From Sphingopyxis sp. FD7 (GTDB taxonomy: Bacteria > Pseudomonadota > Alphaproteobacteria > Sphingomonadales > Sphingomonadaceae): a stretch of DNA of 64,000 nucleotides. The stretch spans positions 2,852,001-2,916,000 of the forward strand of contig NZ_AP017898.1 in the NCBI RefSeq assembly GCF_003609835.1, read 5' to 3'. Shown in pieces: positions 33,612 through 41,308 of the stretch. Both the position numbers and the translations under genes were made by a program. How positions within the stretch are numbered: the first letter of the stretch is position 1; each line of letters opens with the position of its first letter. The notes below the pieces were generated by a model. It made no database searches. It was not told the DNA's origin and saw only the letters and a program-made list of their open reading frames with translations.

Positions 33612-34940
33612 ATGATCCGGATGGCGGCAGCGTCGCGGGCGCGTCTTTTTGGGCTCGCGCTGCTCGCTGCCTTCCCGCTCCTGTCGGGCTGCGCGTCGGT
33701 CATCCCCAACACGGCCGACCCCGCCCGCCCCGCGGTATCGCCCTCCGCGCCGTCGCGGCCGCTGGGCCAACCGCGCCCCTATATCCCGCGCCCGTCCGAA
33801 CGAGTCGGCATCGTGGTCCAGCCGATCCCGGCCACCCCGCGCGCGCCGCTTGCCGCCGCTGCCGTTCCCGCCGACGCGACCACTGCGGCGAACAGCGGGG
33901 TGACGCCCGGCCCCGACTTTTCCGTCCTGGGTGTAACCGCCGAACAGGCGGCGGCGGCGCTCGCGGCCTTTCGCATCAGCTGCCCGTCGGTCCAGCGCCG
34001 CGCCGACGCCAGCGGCCTCACGCAAAATGCCGACTGGACCGAAAGCTGCGCCGCTGCGGCCAGCTGGGCCGACAGCGACGCCGCCGCCTTCTTCGCACGC
34101 TATTTCGGTACGGTGCAGATCGGCACCGGCGCCGCCTTCGTCACCGGCTATTACGAGCCGGAGATTGCGGCCTCGCGTACCAGGCAGCCGGGCTATGACG
34201 TCCCCATCTATCGCCGCCCCGCCGATCTCGTCGACGCCGATCTCGGCCAGTTCGCCGACGATCTCAAAGGCCGCAGGATCCGCGGCCGCGTCGATGGATC
34301 GAGCTTTGTGCCCTATTATGACCGCGTTGCGATCGAATCGGGCGCGCTCGAAGGGCGTGGACTCGAACTGGCGTGGGCCGCCGACGCCGCCGAGTTGTTT
34401 TTCCTCCAGGTGCAGGGTTCGGGCCGCCTCCGCCTTCCTGACGGCGGCGTGATGCGCATCGGATATGACGGTCAGAACGGCCGCTCCTATGTCGGCATCG
34501 GCAAGCTGCTGCTCGATCGCGGCGAACTGCAGCGCGGGCAGGCGTCGATGCAAGGCATCCTCGATTATCTGCGCGCCGATCCGGTGCGCGGCGCGGCGGT
34601 GATGAACGAAAATCCCAGCTGGGTTTTCTTCCGCGAACTGACCGGCCCCGGCCCGCTCGGGGCGCTCGGCGTGCCCGTGACGGGCCGCGTCAGCGTCGCC
34701 GCCGATCCCAAATATGTGCCGCTCGGCGCCCCTGTTTTCCTCTCGCTCGACCGCGCCGAACCGAACGGCCTCTGGATTGCGCAGGACACGGGCGGCGCGA
34801 TCAAGGGCGCCAACCGCTTCGACAGCTTCTGGGGCGCGGGCGAAGAAGCGCGCGCAATCGCCGGTGGCATGTTGGCGCGCGGGACCGCGCTCTTGCTGCT
34901 GCCCCGCGCCAGCATCGCGCGCCTGCTTCCCGAAAGCTGA
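33612..34940 (+). CDS. mltA: Membrane-bound lytic murein transglycosylase A
   Basis: 442 residues. A lipoprotein signal (LALLAAFPLLSGCAS) directs it to the envelope, followed by a proline-rich linker, the MltA barrel (FVTGYYEPEIAASRTR, RIRGRVDGSSFVPYYDR, FFLQVQGSGRLRL) and the C-terminal 3D domain (WIAQDTGGAIKGANRFDSFWGAG). It cleaves glycan strands to anhydromuropeptides. Part of a Tim44-like / mltA / Smr operon. Confidence 0.95.
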   Translation: MIRMAAASRARLFGLALLAAFPLLSGCASVIPNTADPARPAVSPSAPSRPLGQPRPYIPRPSERVGIVVQPIPATPRAPLAAAAVPADATTAANSGVTPGPDFSVLGVTAEQAAAALAAFRISCPSVQRRADASGLTQNADWTESCAAAASWADSDAAAFFARYFGTVQIGTGAAFVTGYYEPEIAASRTRQPGYDVPIYRRPADLVDADLGQFADDLKGRRIRGRVDGSSFVPYYDRVAIESGALEGRGLELAWAADAAELFFLQVQGSGRLRLPDGGVMRIGYDGQNGRSYVGIGKLLLDRGELQRGQASMQGILDYLRADPVRGAAVMNENPSWVFFRELTGPGPLGALGVPVTGRVSVAADPKYVPLGAPVFLSLDRAEPNGLWIAQDTGGAIKGANRFDSFWGAGEEARAIAGGMLARGTALLLLPRASIARLLPES

Positions 34941-34946
34941 CCGGGG

Positions 34947-35525
34947 ATGCCGCGGCGCCTCGCTCCCGAAGAAAGCGCGCTGTGGAAAAAGGTCGCGGCG
35001 ACGGTGACGCCGCTGCCGAAGCCGCCCTCGCCGCTCGCTCCTGCCGCGCCGCCGACGGCCGTGCCGCCCCTGCCCGCGCCGCGCAGCACCGCGCCGCGTG
35101 CCGCCGCGCCGCCGCGCAGCGCAGCACCGCTTCCACCGCCACGCCGCACCCACGGCGCCGCCACGCTCGACGGCCATTGGGATCGGCGCCTGCGCAAAGG
35201 GCTCGTCCGCCCCGACATGAGCATCGACCTGCACGGTCACACGCTCGCCTCGGCGCAGGCACTGCTCGACGACGCCATCGGCCGCGCGCTGCTCCGCGGC
35301 GCGCGCGTGCTGCTCGTCGTCGCCGGGCGCCTTCGCCCTGGCGCCGACCGCTTGCCGCAGACGCATGGGGCTCCGCGCCCGCGCGGCGCAATCCGCGCCT
35401 CGCTCCCCGACTGGCTCGCCGTCTCGCCCCACGCCGACCAGATCGTCGCGCTGCGCCCCGCGCATATCAGCCACGGCGGCGCGGGCGCACTCTATGTGAT
35501 CCTGCGACGCTCAAGAGACGATTGA
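34947..35525 (+). CDS. Smr domain protein
   Basis: 192 residues. A disordered Pro/Ala-rich N-terminal half precedes one Smr domain: DMSIDLHGHTLASAQALLDDAI, a GAIRASLPDWLAV segment and HISHGGAGALYVILRR. Small Smr proteins bind or nick nucleic acid, and related proteins cleave mRNA at stalled ribosomes. It follows mltA by 6 bases, probably in one transcript. Confidence 0.88.
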   Translation: MPRRLAPEESALWKKVAATVTPLPKPPSPLAPAAPPTAVPPLPAPRSTAPRAAAPPRSAAPLPPPRRTHGAATLDGHWDRRLRKGLVRPDMSIDLHGHTLASAQALLDDAIGRALLRGARVLLVVAGRLRPGADRLPQTHGAPRPRGAIRASLPDWLAVSPHADQIVALRPAHISHGGAGALYVILRRSRDD

Positions 35526-35672
35526 TCTCACGCAAAGGCTCAACGGCGCCAGCCTGAACAAGCGCCACTGGCTGCGGATCGCGCGAAGCGCCTTTATTGA
35601 TCGCCTGCGGCAACAAGCCCGTATCGCGGACTTTCGCCCCATCTTCGTGTCTTCGTGTCTTTGTGTGAGATT
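35524..35672. repeat. Inverted-repeat element, relative of 11071-11223
   Basis: The left end atctcacgcaaaggct and right end cttcgtgtctttgtgtgaga are inverted relatives and match the ends of the element in the GTA cluster. It fills the convergent gap between the Smr gene and dapE. Confidence 0.65.
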
Positions 35673-35711
35673 ATTCTTCTTGGCGCCTTCGCGCTTTTGC
35701 GCGAAACAAGT

Positions 35712-36848
35712 TCAATCCAGCAGCGCCCGCATCAGAATCCCCCCATAAATCGCCGTCAGCTTGTGCAGATCCTCGACCGCAACCGCCTCATCGAGCTTGT
35801 GCATCGTCGCATTGGTCAGCCCGAATTCGACCACCGGGCACAGCGCGTGCAGGAAGCGCGCGTCCGACGTGCCGCCCGTCGTCGACATTTCGGGGCGAAT
35901 GTCGGTTTCGGCATGGATCGCCTCGGCGACCAGCTCGGACAATTCGCCCGGCGGCGTCAGAAACGCCTCGCCCGAAATCTTGCCCAGAACTTTCGCATTT
36001 GGCTCGACCTCATGCGCGATGCGCTCGATCATCGCCACCAGCTCGGTGCCCCGATGCTGGTCGTTGAAGCGGATCGACATGCGCGCGCGCGCCGAGGCGG
36101 GAATGACGTTGGTCGCGCCGTTGCCGACCTCGATGTCGGTGAACTCGATATTCGACGGCTGAAACCAGTCACTGCCTTCGTCCAGCACCACCGCATCGAT
36201 CGCCGCCAATATCTTCACCAGCTTGGGAATCGGATTATCGGCGAGATGGGGGTAAGCGACATGCCCCTGCGTCCCCGGCACGTCGATCCAGATATTGACC
36301 GACCCGCGCCGCCCGATCTTCACCATGTCGCCCAGCCGGTTCACCGACGTCGGCTCGCCGACGACGATCATGTCGGGCTTCACCCCGCGCGCGTCCATAT
36401 GCTCCATCAGCGCGCGCGTGCCGAAGATCGCCGGGCCTTCCTCGTCGCCGGTGATAATGAGGCTGATCGTGCCGGCATCCCGCGGCGTCGCCGCGGCCGC
36501 GGCTACAAACGCTGCAATTGATCCCTTCATGTCGACCGCGCCGCGTCCGTAGAGCAGCTCGCCGCGCACTTGCGGATCGAAGGCATCGCTCGTCCATCCC
36601 ACCCCCGGCGGCACGACGTCGAGATGTCCAGCAAAGCCGAAATGCCTTGGCCCGCTCCCGCGCCGCACCGCGAGCAGGTTCTCGACCGGCCCATCGGGTT
36701 CGATCCCGTCGATAAAGCGCTCGACGGTGAAACCGAGCGGAACGAGCGCCGCTTCAAGCACATCGAACACCGCGCCCATAGCGGGGGTGACGGAGGGGGC
36801 GGCGATCAGTGCCCTGGCTAGCTCGATGGGGTCGATGCTGTGTGTCAT
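35712..36848 (-). CDS. dapE: Succinyl-diaminopimelate desuccinylase
   Basis: 378-residue di-zinc peptidase of the M20 family in lysine/diaminopimelate synthesis. Metal motifs are HFGFAGHLDVVPPG, YGRGAVDMKG, ITGDEEGPA and the final STTGGTSDARFLHAL. IWIDVPGTQGHVAYPHLADNPI begins the dimerisation lid. Starts at ATG 36848. Confidence 0.95.
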   Translation of the reverse strand: MTHSIDPIELARALIAAPSVTPAMGAVFDVLEAALVPLGFTVERFIDGIEPDGPVENLLAVRRGSGPRHFGFAGHLDVVPPGVGWTSDAFDPQVRGELLYGRGAVDMKGSIAAFVAAAAATPRDAGTISLIITGDEEGPAIFGTRALMEHMDARGVKPDMIVVGEPTSVNRLGDMVKIGRRGSVNIWIDVPGTQGHVAYPHLADNPIPKLVKILAAIDAVVLDEGSDWFQPSNIEFTDIEVGNGATNVIPASARARMSIRFNDQHRGTELVAMIERIAHEVEPNAKVLGKISGEAFLTPPGELSELVAEAIHAETDIRPEMSTTGGTSDARFLHALCPVVEFGLTNATMHKLDEAVAVEDLHKLTAIYGGILMRALLD

Positions 36849-36944
36849 GCCCGCCCTTTACGCCTTCGCATGACGCGAAGTCGAGGCTTTGCATCGCGCA
36901 CCAATTATGCGAAACAAAGGCAGAACAGAAAGCAGGACTGCATC

Positions 36945-37412
36945 ATGCCCAAACTCGATCTCGATACCATCCCGCAAACCAATGTCACTGGCTATCCCGC
37001 GCCCTATGACGCGCCCGTGCAGGGCCGCTGGTACCGCCGCCTCGCGCCGCCGACGGGGCTCAGCGATTTTGCCGCGAGCCATGTGGTGCTCAAACCCGGC
37101 GCCTGGTCGTCGCAGCGCCACTGGCACGACGGCGAGGATGAGATGCTGGTCATGATCGCAGGCGAGGCGGTGCTGGTCGAGGACGACGGCCGCCACATCA
37201 TGCGCGCGGGCGACATTGCGGTGTGGCCAAAGGGCAGCACCAACGGCCATCACCTCATCAACGAATCCGATGCCGACTGCGTCTTCGTCGCACTCGGCGG
37301 CGGCAAGAAATATGACACCGGCGGCGGCTATTCGGACATCGACATGATCTTCACGCCCGACGGTTATTTCCACAAGGACGGCACCCCCTATCCGACCAAG
37401 CGGATTCCCTGA
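36945..37412 (+). CDS. Cupin domain protein
   Basis: 155 residues with a single cupin barrel: metal motif 1 WSSQRHWHDGEDEMLVMIAGEAVLVEDDG, motif 2 RAGDIAVWPKGSTNGHHLIN. The C-terminal YPTKRIP tail is common in this subgroup. Enzymatic activity is unknown; it might be an isomerase, dioxygenase or sugar-binding protein. ATG 36945 has AGCAGGA upstream. A 117-base repeat begins 38 bases after the stop. Confidence 0.85.
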   Translation: MPKLDLDTIPQTNVTGYPAPYDAPVQGRWYRRLAPPTGLSDFAASHVVLKPGAWSSQRHWHDGEDEMLVMIAGEAVLVEDDGRHIMRAGDIAVWPKGSTNGHHLINESDADCVFVALGGGKKYDTGGGYSDIDMIFTPDGYFHKDGTPYPTKRIP

Positions 37413-37450
37413 GCGGGGATAGCGTTGGACACATGGGCCCGCACATCCCC

Positions 37451-37567
37451 ATCGCGCTCACAACAATACCCCTCGATAATGTCTCAACCCCCTAACCCCA
37501 GCCAAGGCATTCCTTACCCGACTGGTGCACTCCAAATGTGAACCCACCCCACAGGCTTCGCCGGGAT
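37451..37567. repeat. 118-base intergenic repeat, copy 1
   Basis: Matches 44331-44448 over its entire length with only a handful of mismatches and one single-base gap. The shared core includes aatgtctcaacccc, ccaaggcattccttac and cccaccccacaggcttcgcc. No gene is visible in it. Confidence 0.9.
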
Positions 37568-37591
37568 CACGGATAATGCTGGTGCCGGTGT

Positions 37592-38440
37592 TCAGCCCGG
37601 CCTTTCCGCCTTCAATTCGCGCACCAGCGGCTGCAACCGCTCGTCATATTTCGCCAGCATCGTGTGTGCGCCCGCATGGTCGTAGAAACTTACCAGTTCG
37701 CGCCCGTTCCAGCGGTGGAGCGCATAGGCGGGATCCTCCGCAACGATCATCGGGCGGTCGTCGGGGTGATTTTCGTCGATGGGCCTGAGGTCGAGCGACA
37801 CCTGCGGCGCGGTCGATGAGCAGATCGCGATCGTCCGCCCCTCCCACGCCACCGTCACGCTGCGGTGGAGGTGGCCGCAGATCAGCCCGCGCACCTGCGG
37901 ATGACGCCGCACCACCTCGGTAAAGGTCGCCACCCATGGTTCGTCGGGATGGGTGTTCATCCATTCGATCCCGCTTTCGACCGGCGGGTGGTGCATGACG
38001 ATATAGGTCGGCTTGGCAGGCTCCTTTGCGAGTTCGGTGTCGAGCCACGCCGCGCGGCGCGCGCAAAAGGCGCCGCCGTGGCGTCCCTCCTCCAGCGTGT
38101 CGATCGTCACCAACCGGAGTTCGGGCAGTTCGACCGTATATTGGACAAAGCCGTTGCCGTCGTCGAAACCCGGAAAGCGCGCGTGGAAATTGCGACGCAA
38201 ATCATGGTTGCCGACGCTCGGCCACACCGGAAAGGGGCAGCGCGAAAAGGCGGTCGCAAGGCGACGATAGCTGTCGGCGTCGCCACGGTCGGTGATGTCG
38301 CCGGTGGCGAGTAACAGGTCGGGGCGGTTCGGCCCCTCGATCAGCACGTCGAGCACCTCGTCGAGGCGCTTGCGATTATATTCGGCCGGATTGTCCGGAT
38401 CGAACCCGATATGGATATCGGTGATCTGGGCGATCAGCAT
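37592..38440 (-). CDS. CpdA-type class III cyclic nucleotide phosphodiesterase
   Basis: 282 residues of the calcineurin-like metallophosphoesterase fold. All metal motifs are visible: AQITDIHIG, LLLATGDITDRGD, PSVGNHD, YIVMHHPPVESG and LICGHLHRS. This arrangement is that of CpdA, which hydrolyses cyclic AMP. The gene starts 41 bases after the deca-heme gene on the same strand, whose operon encodes a protein with two cyclic-nucleotide-binding domains, so it may remove the signal that controls that system (inference). Confidence 0.88.
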   Translation of the reverse strand: MLIAQITDIHIGFDPDNPAEYNRKRLDEVLDVLIEGPNRPDLLLATGDITDRGDADSYRRLATAFSRCPFPVWPSVGNHDLRRNFHARFPGFDDGNGFVQYTVELPELRLVTIDTLEEGRHGGAFCARRAAWLDTELAKEPAKPTYIVMHHPPVESGIEWMNTHPDEPWVATFTEVVRRHPQVRGLICGHLHRSVTVAWEGRTIAICSSTAPQVSLDLRPIDENHPDDRPMIVAEDPAYALHRWNGRELVSFYDHAGAHTMLAKYDERLQPLVRELKAERPG

Positions 38441-38481
38441 ATCCGTCCCCTGCTGTCACCGGCTGGTCCCGGCCCGATAGT

Positions 38482-40416
38482 TCACCCGCCCCGCCTTGCC
38501 CCGTGCAAGGCGGGTGTGCGCCACGTCACACGATAAAGACCGCGCGCCGCGGTTCCTGTGATCGCGCTCACACCCGCACTAGCATCGGCACGTTTATTTG
38601 TAATTGCCGCGCTGTTAACCCTCCGCTGACGGTTCGGCACCCACGGCTTCCCGCCGTCCGAATGATATTCGTGGCACATCGCGCACGGCGACACGGTCGC
38701 GGTCTCGACCTTGACCAGCCGCGCCCCGCCCTCACCGACATGACAATCGCGGCATTGGCGGAGGCCGGGGACGAGCAGATCGGTCGAGCTTTTCGACGCG
38801 GGCGCCGCGGTGTGGCAATCGGCGCAGGCGGTTTCCTTGTGCGCGTCATGGTCGAACCAGCCCTTTTGCAGATAGCGCGGCGTCTGGTTGACCGCCGCGA
38901 CGCGCCAGCTGTTCCCGGCTGCGGGCGCAAAGATCGTGTGGCAGTCGTAACATGCGCCGCCTTTTGAAAAGACGGCGCGGACCGCATCCTGCGCGCGGCT
39001 CGGCCGCACCGCCACCTCGTTGAAATAGATGTTATAGACTTGCCCCTCGGCATAGGCGCCCGGCCGCCGCCGCTGCATCCCGCCGAGCTGGAGCGGCCGC
39101 GACGGCGGGGTCGAGCGATAATAGGCGGTGAGGTCGGCGACGACCTGTGCCGGTTCACCGTGGCGCAAGGTTCGCGTCACCCCGCCGACCGTCTCGAATG
39201 CCAGGCTGTGGCACATGGCGCAGTCGCGTTCCATTTCGACCGGCTTGACGCGCACCCCGTCGGTCTCGACGCGATGGCAATTTTCGCACTCCAGCTTTTG
39301 CCCGAAATCATGGCGCCCGCGGAAGCTCGCCGCCATGCGCGCCACGCCGCCGGTCGCCTGAAGATGCAGGTCGTGCGGGAACTTCAGCCCGTTGTAATCG
39401 ACCGTCGCCTTGCCCGGGGCAGCGCGCGCCGGCTGCGCTCCCGACGCCGCGCGGACGAGCGGGCGGAACTCGGGGTGGGCGGTTCCGAAATCGCTGGCAT
39501 CGGCCAGCATCGTCGGATGCCCCGCGTTTTGGAGCCGACCCTGCATCCCGTCGTGGCAATCGGCGCAGAACTTTTGCGGCGTCGCGGCCATCGGCCCCGC
39601 GCCTTCATGTTCGGTGTGGCAATCGACGCAGCGCCCCTGCGGCCGGTTGAACGCCTCGCCGACATTGGCGAGCAATTTGTCGAATCCGCCCGTCGGCGCG
39701 CGCGCCGCGAGCAGCATCGCGGTCGGCGCACCCGCGTGCGCCATGCTCATCGCCTTGTGCTCGCCGGTGTGACAGTTGACGCAGGCCGTGTCTGTCACCG
39801 CGACGAAGGGCTCGACATGGCACGACTGGCAATCCTTGGTCAGATTGGCGTGCGCGCTCGACAGCGGACCCGAAATCCAGGTGCGATCGGCGTGGAAATT
39901 GCCCGGCCGCTCGTCGACATTTTTATAGCTGTACCACGCCCAGATCGGGCCGATCAGAAACGCCAGCAGCATGAGCAGGCCAAAGGTCCACGCGCCGACG
40001 CGCTTGCCCGGCATCACGCCCGCGAGCGAAAAGGCCTTTACCTCGTCGACATCCTTCGACGATTGCGACAGTTCGTCGATGCGCTCGACGAGCAGGATGA
40101 TCTTGTCCTCCTCGCGCGCGATCGTCAGCCGGTGCCCGCCGAAACGCAGCTCGGCGCCCGCGGCGCTGTCGATGTCGGCGACAGTTTCGGTGCGGCCGTT
40201 GAGGTCGAACCCCAGCCCTTCCTGCGCGGTCACCCGCACCGTGCGCCCGTCGCTGCTGGCGATCGTCGCATGGTGCGGGTTCACCGCCAGATCGGCGATG
40301 TGGATCGTGCTCGCGCTGTCGCGCCCCAGCGTGATCCTGTCGCCGGGAAGGGCCAAATCGCGGACGATCTGCTTGCCCGTCTTGGTCGTTGCGATGCGGC
40401 GCAGGATGAAGCTCAT
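38482..40416 (-). CDS. FHA domain plus membrane anchor plus deca-heme c-type cytochrome
   Basis: 644 residues. Residues about 25-105 form an FHA fold (ITLGRDSASTIHIADLAVNPHHATI, where the GR and the N/H positions are phospho-threonine contacts). One membrane helix follows at about 142-163 (TFGLLMLLAFLIGPIWAWYSY), then a C-terminal part with ten CxxCH heme sites (CQSCH, CVNCH, CVDCH, CADCH, CENCH, CAMCH, CYDCH, CADCH, CRDCH, CAMCH). With no signal peptide, the FHA part should be cytoplasmic and the hemes periplasmic. It follows the membrane gene by 10 bases. Confidence 0.88.
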   Translation of the reverse strand: MSFILRRIATTKTGKQIVRDLALPGDRITLGRDSASTIHIADLAVNPHHATIASSDGRTVRVTAQEGLGFDLNGRTETVADIDSAAGAELRFGGHRLTIAREEDKIILLVERIDELSQSSKDVDEVKAFSLAGVMPGKRVGAWTFGLLMLLAFLIGPIWAWYSYKNVDERPGNFHADRTWISGPLSSAHANLTKDCQSCHVEPFVAVTDTACVNCHTGEHKAMSMAHAGAPTAMLLAARAPTGGFDKLLANVGEAFNRPQGRCVDCHTEHEGAGPMAATPQKFCADCHDGMQGRLQNAGHPTMLADASDFGTAHPEFRPLVRAASGAQPARAAPGKATVDYNGLKFPHDLHLQATGGVARMAASFRGRHDFGQKLECENCHRVETDGVRVKPVEMERDCAMCHSLAFETVGGVTRTLRHGEPAQVVADLTAYYRSTPPSRPLQLGGMQRRRPGAYAEGQVYNIYFNEVAVRPSRAQDAVRAVFSKGGACYDCHTIFAPAAGNSWRVAAVNQTPRYLQKGWFDHDAHKETACADCHTAAPASKSSTDLLVPGLRQCRDCHVGEGGARLVKVETATVSPCAMCHEYHSDGGKPWVPNRQRRVNSAAITNKRADASAGVSAITGTAARGLYRVTWRTPALHGARRGG

Positions 40417-40426
40417 CGTCCCTGCC

Positions 40427-41308
40427 TCACCAATAGAAAAAGACGCTGACGATATGCGCCGACAGCGCCGCGATCAGCGCAAAGGTCAGCGGCACATGCA
40501 CATAGAGCCAGATTTCGAGCAGCGCGCGCAGCCGCAGATGTTCGCGCAGCCGCGCCAGCGCCGCCTCCTTCTGCAACAACAGCTGCACGACCTTGGCGCG
40601 CGCGTCGGCGTCGCCGCCCTGCGATGTCGCGAGCGCGCTGCGCGCCGCGGCGGTGGCGCAGGCGGGATAGCGGCCGCGCAGCCGCGCCCACGCGCCGCCC
40701 GCAAACGGATCCTGGTCCAGCGAGGCGAGCACCGCGGCGCTGTCCGTCGGGGTCAGCGGCTGCGCGGCGCTGTGCAGCTGGCGGTCGAAGGCGCGGATCG
40801 CCTCCAGCATCTGCATCTGCGTCATCTGCTCGCGATTGTTCGACAGCGCGGTGGGCAAGGTCGCATAGACGATGACGCCATAAAGCCCCGACAGGATGAC
40901 AAGCATCATCAACGCCCAGGCGAGCGTGTGGACATTCCAGCCGAGCTGAAAGCCGGTGTGCCAGGTGCCGATGACGATCAGGCTCAAACCCAGATAGACA
41001 TGCGCCGAGGTCCAGGCTTTGAGCGACCAGTAATCGCGCGTCATCCGGCGCTTGCGATAGCCGAGCGCGGTCAGCCACAGGATCAGCAGCGCGCCGATCG
41101 TCCCGAGCGTATAGCCGTACCAGCTGCCGCCATTGTGCCGCGGCGTCACGTCGACAAGCGCATAGGAGAGGATGACGAGCAGGCAGATCCCCCCCGAAAT
41201 CTTCGCCCAGCGGAACCCCGCATAGCGCAGAAAGCCTTCGTGCTGGCGCTCGCGCACCCGCTCGACCTGCGTGGCTTTCGACCGGCGGCGTTGGAACAGG
41301 CTGGCCAT
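40427..41308 (-). CDS. Polytopic membrane protein, probable b-type cytochrome of the electron-transfer module
   Basis: 293 residues with about five membrane helices (GGICLLVILSYALVDV, TIGALLILWLTALGY, AHVYLGLSLIVIGTWHTGF, ALMMLVILSGLYGVIVYA, VHVPLTFALIAALSAHIVSV). Histidines lie inside or at the ends of helices (SAHVYL, GTWHTGF, YVHVPL, SAHIVSV) in positions fit for b-heme ligation. It starts TGATG-overlapped with the FAD/ferredoxin gene and precedes the deca-heme gene, so it probably passes electrons across the membrane. I do not recognise a named family. Confidence 0.8.
   Translation of the reverse strand: MASLFQRRRSKATQVERVRERQHEGFLRYAGFRWAKISGGICLLVILSYALVDVTPRHNGGSWYGYTLGTIGALLILWLTALGYRKRRMTRDYWSLKAWTSAHVYLGLSLIVIGTWHTGFQLGWNVHTLAWALMMLVILSGLYGVIVYATLPTALSNNREQMTQMQMLEAIRAFDRQLHSAAQPLTPTDSAAVLASLDQDPFAGGAWARLRGRYPACATAAARSALATSQGGDADARAKVVQLLLQKEAALARLREHLRLRALLEIWLYVHVPLTFALIAALSAHIVSVFFYW

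Noticed and set aside
33471..35474. A 667-codon minus-strand frame over the Tim44-like, mltA and Smr genes
   Set aside because: Antisense shadow of three recognised genes.
37413..37591. Possible small gene after the cupin gene
   Set aside because: The space is filled by a 117-base repeat shared with 44331-44448; short frames there are not conserved between the copies' flanks.
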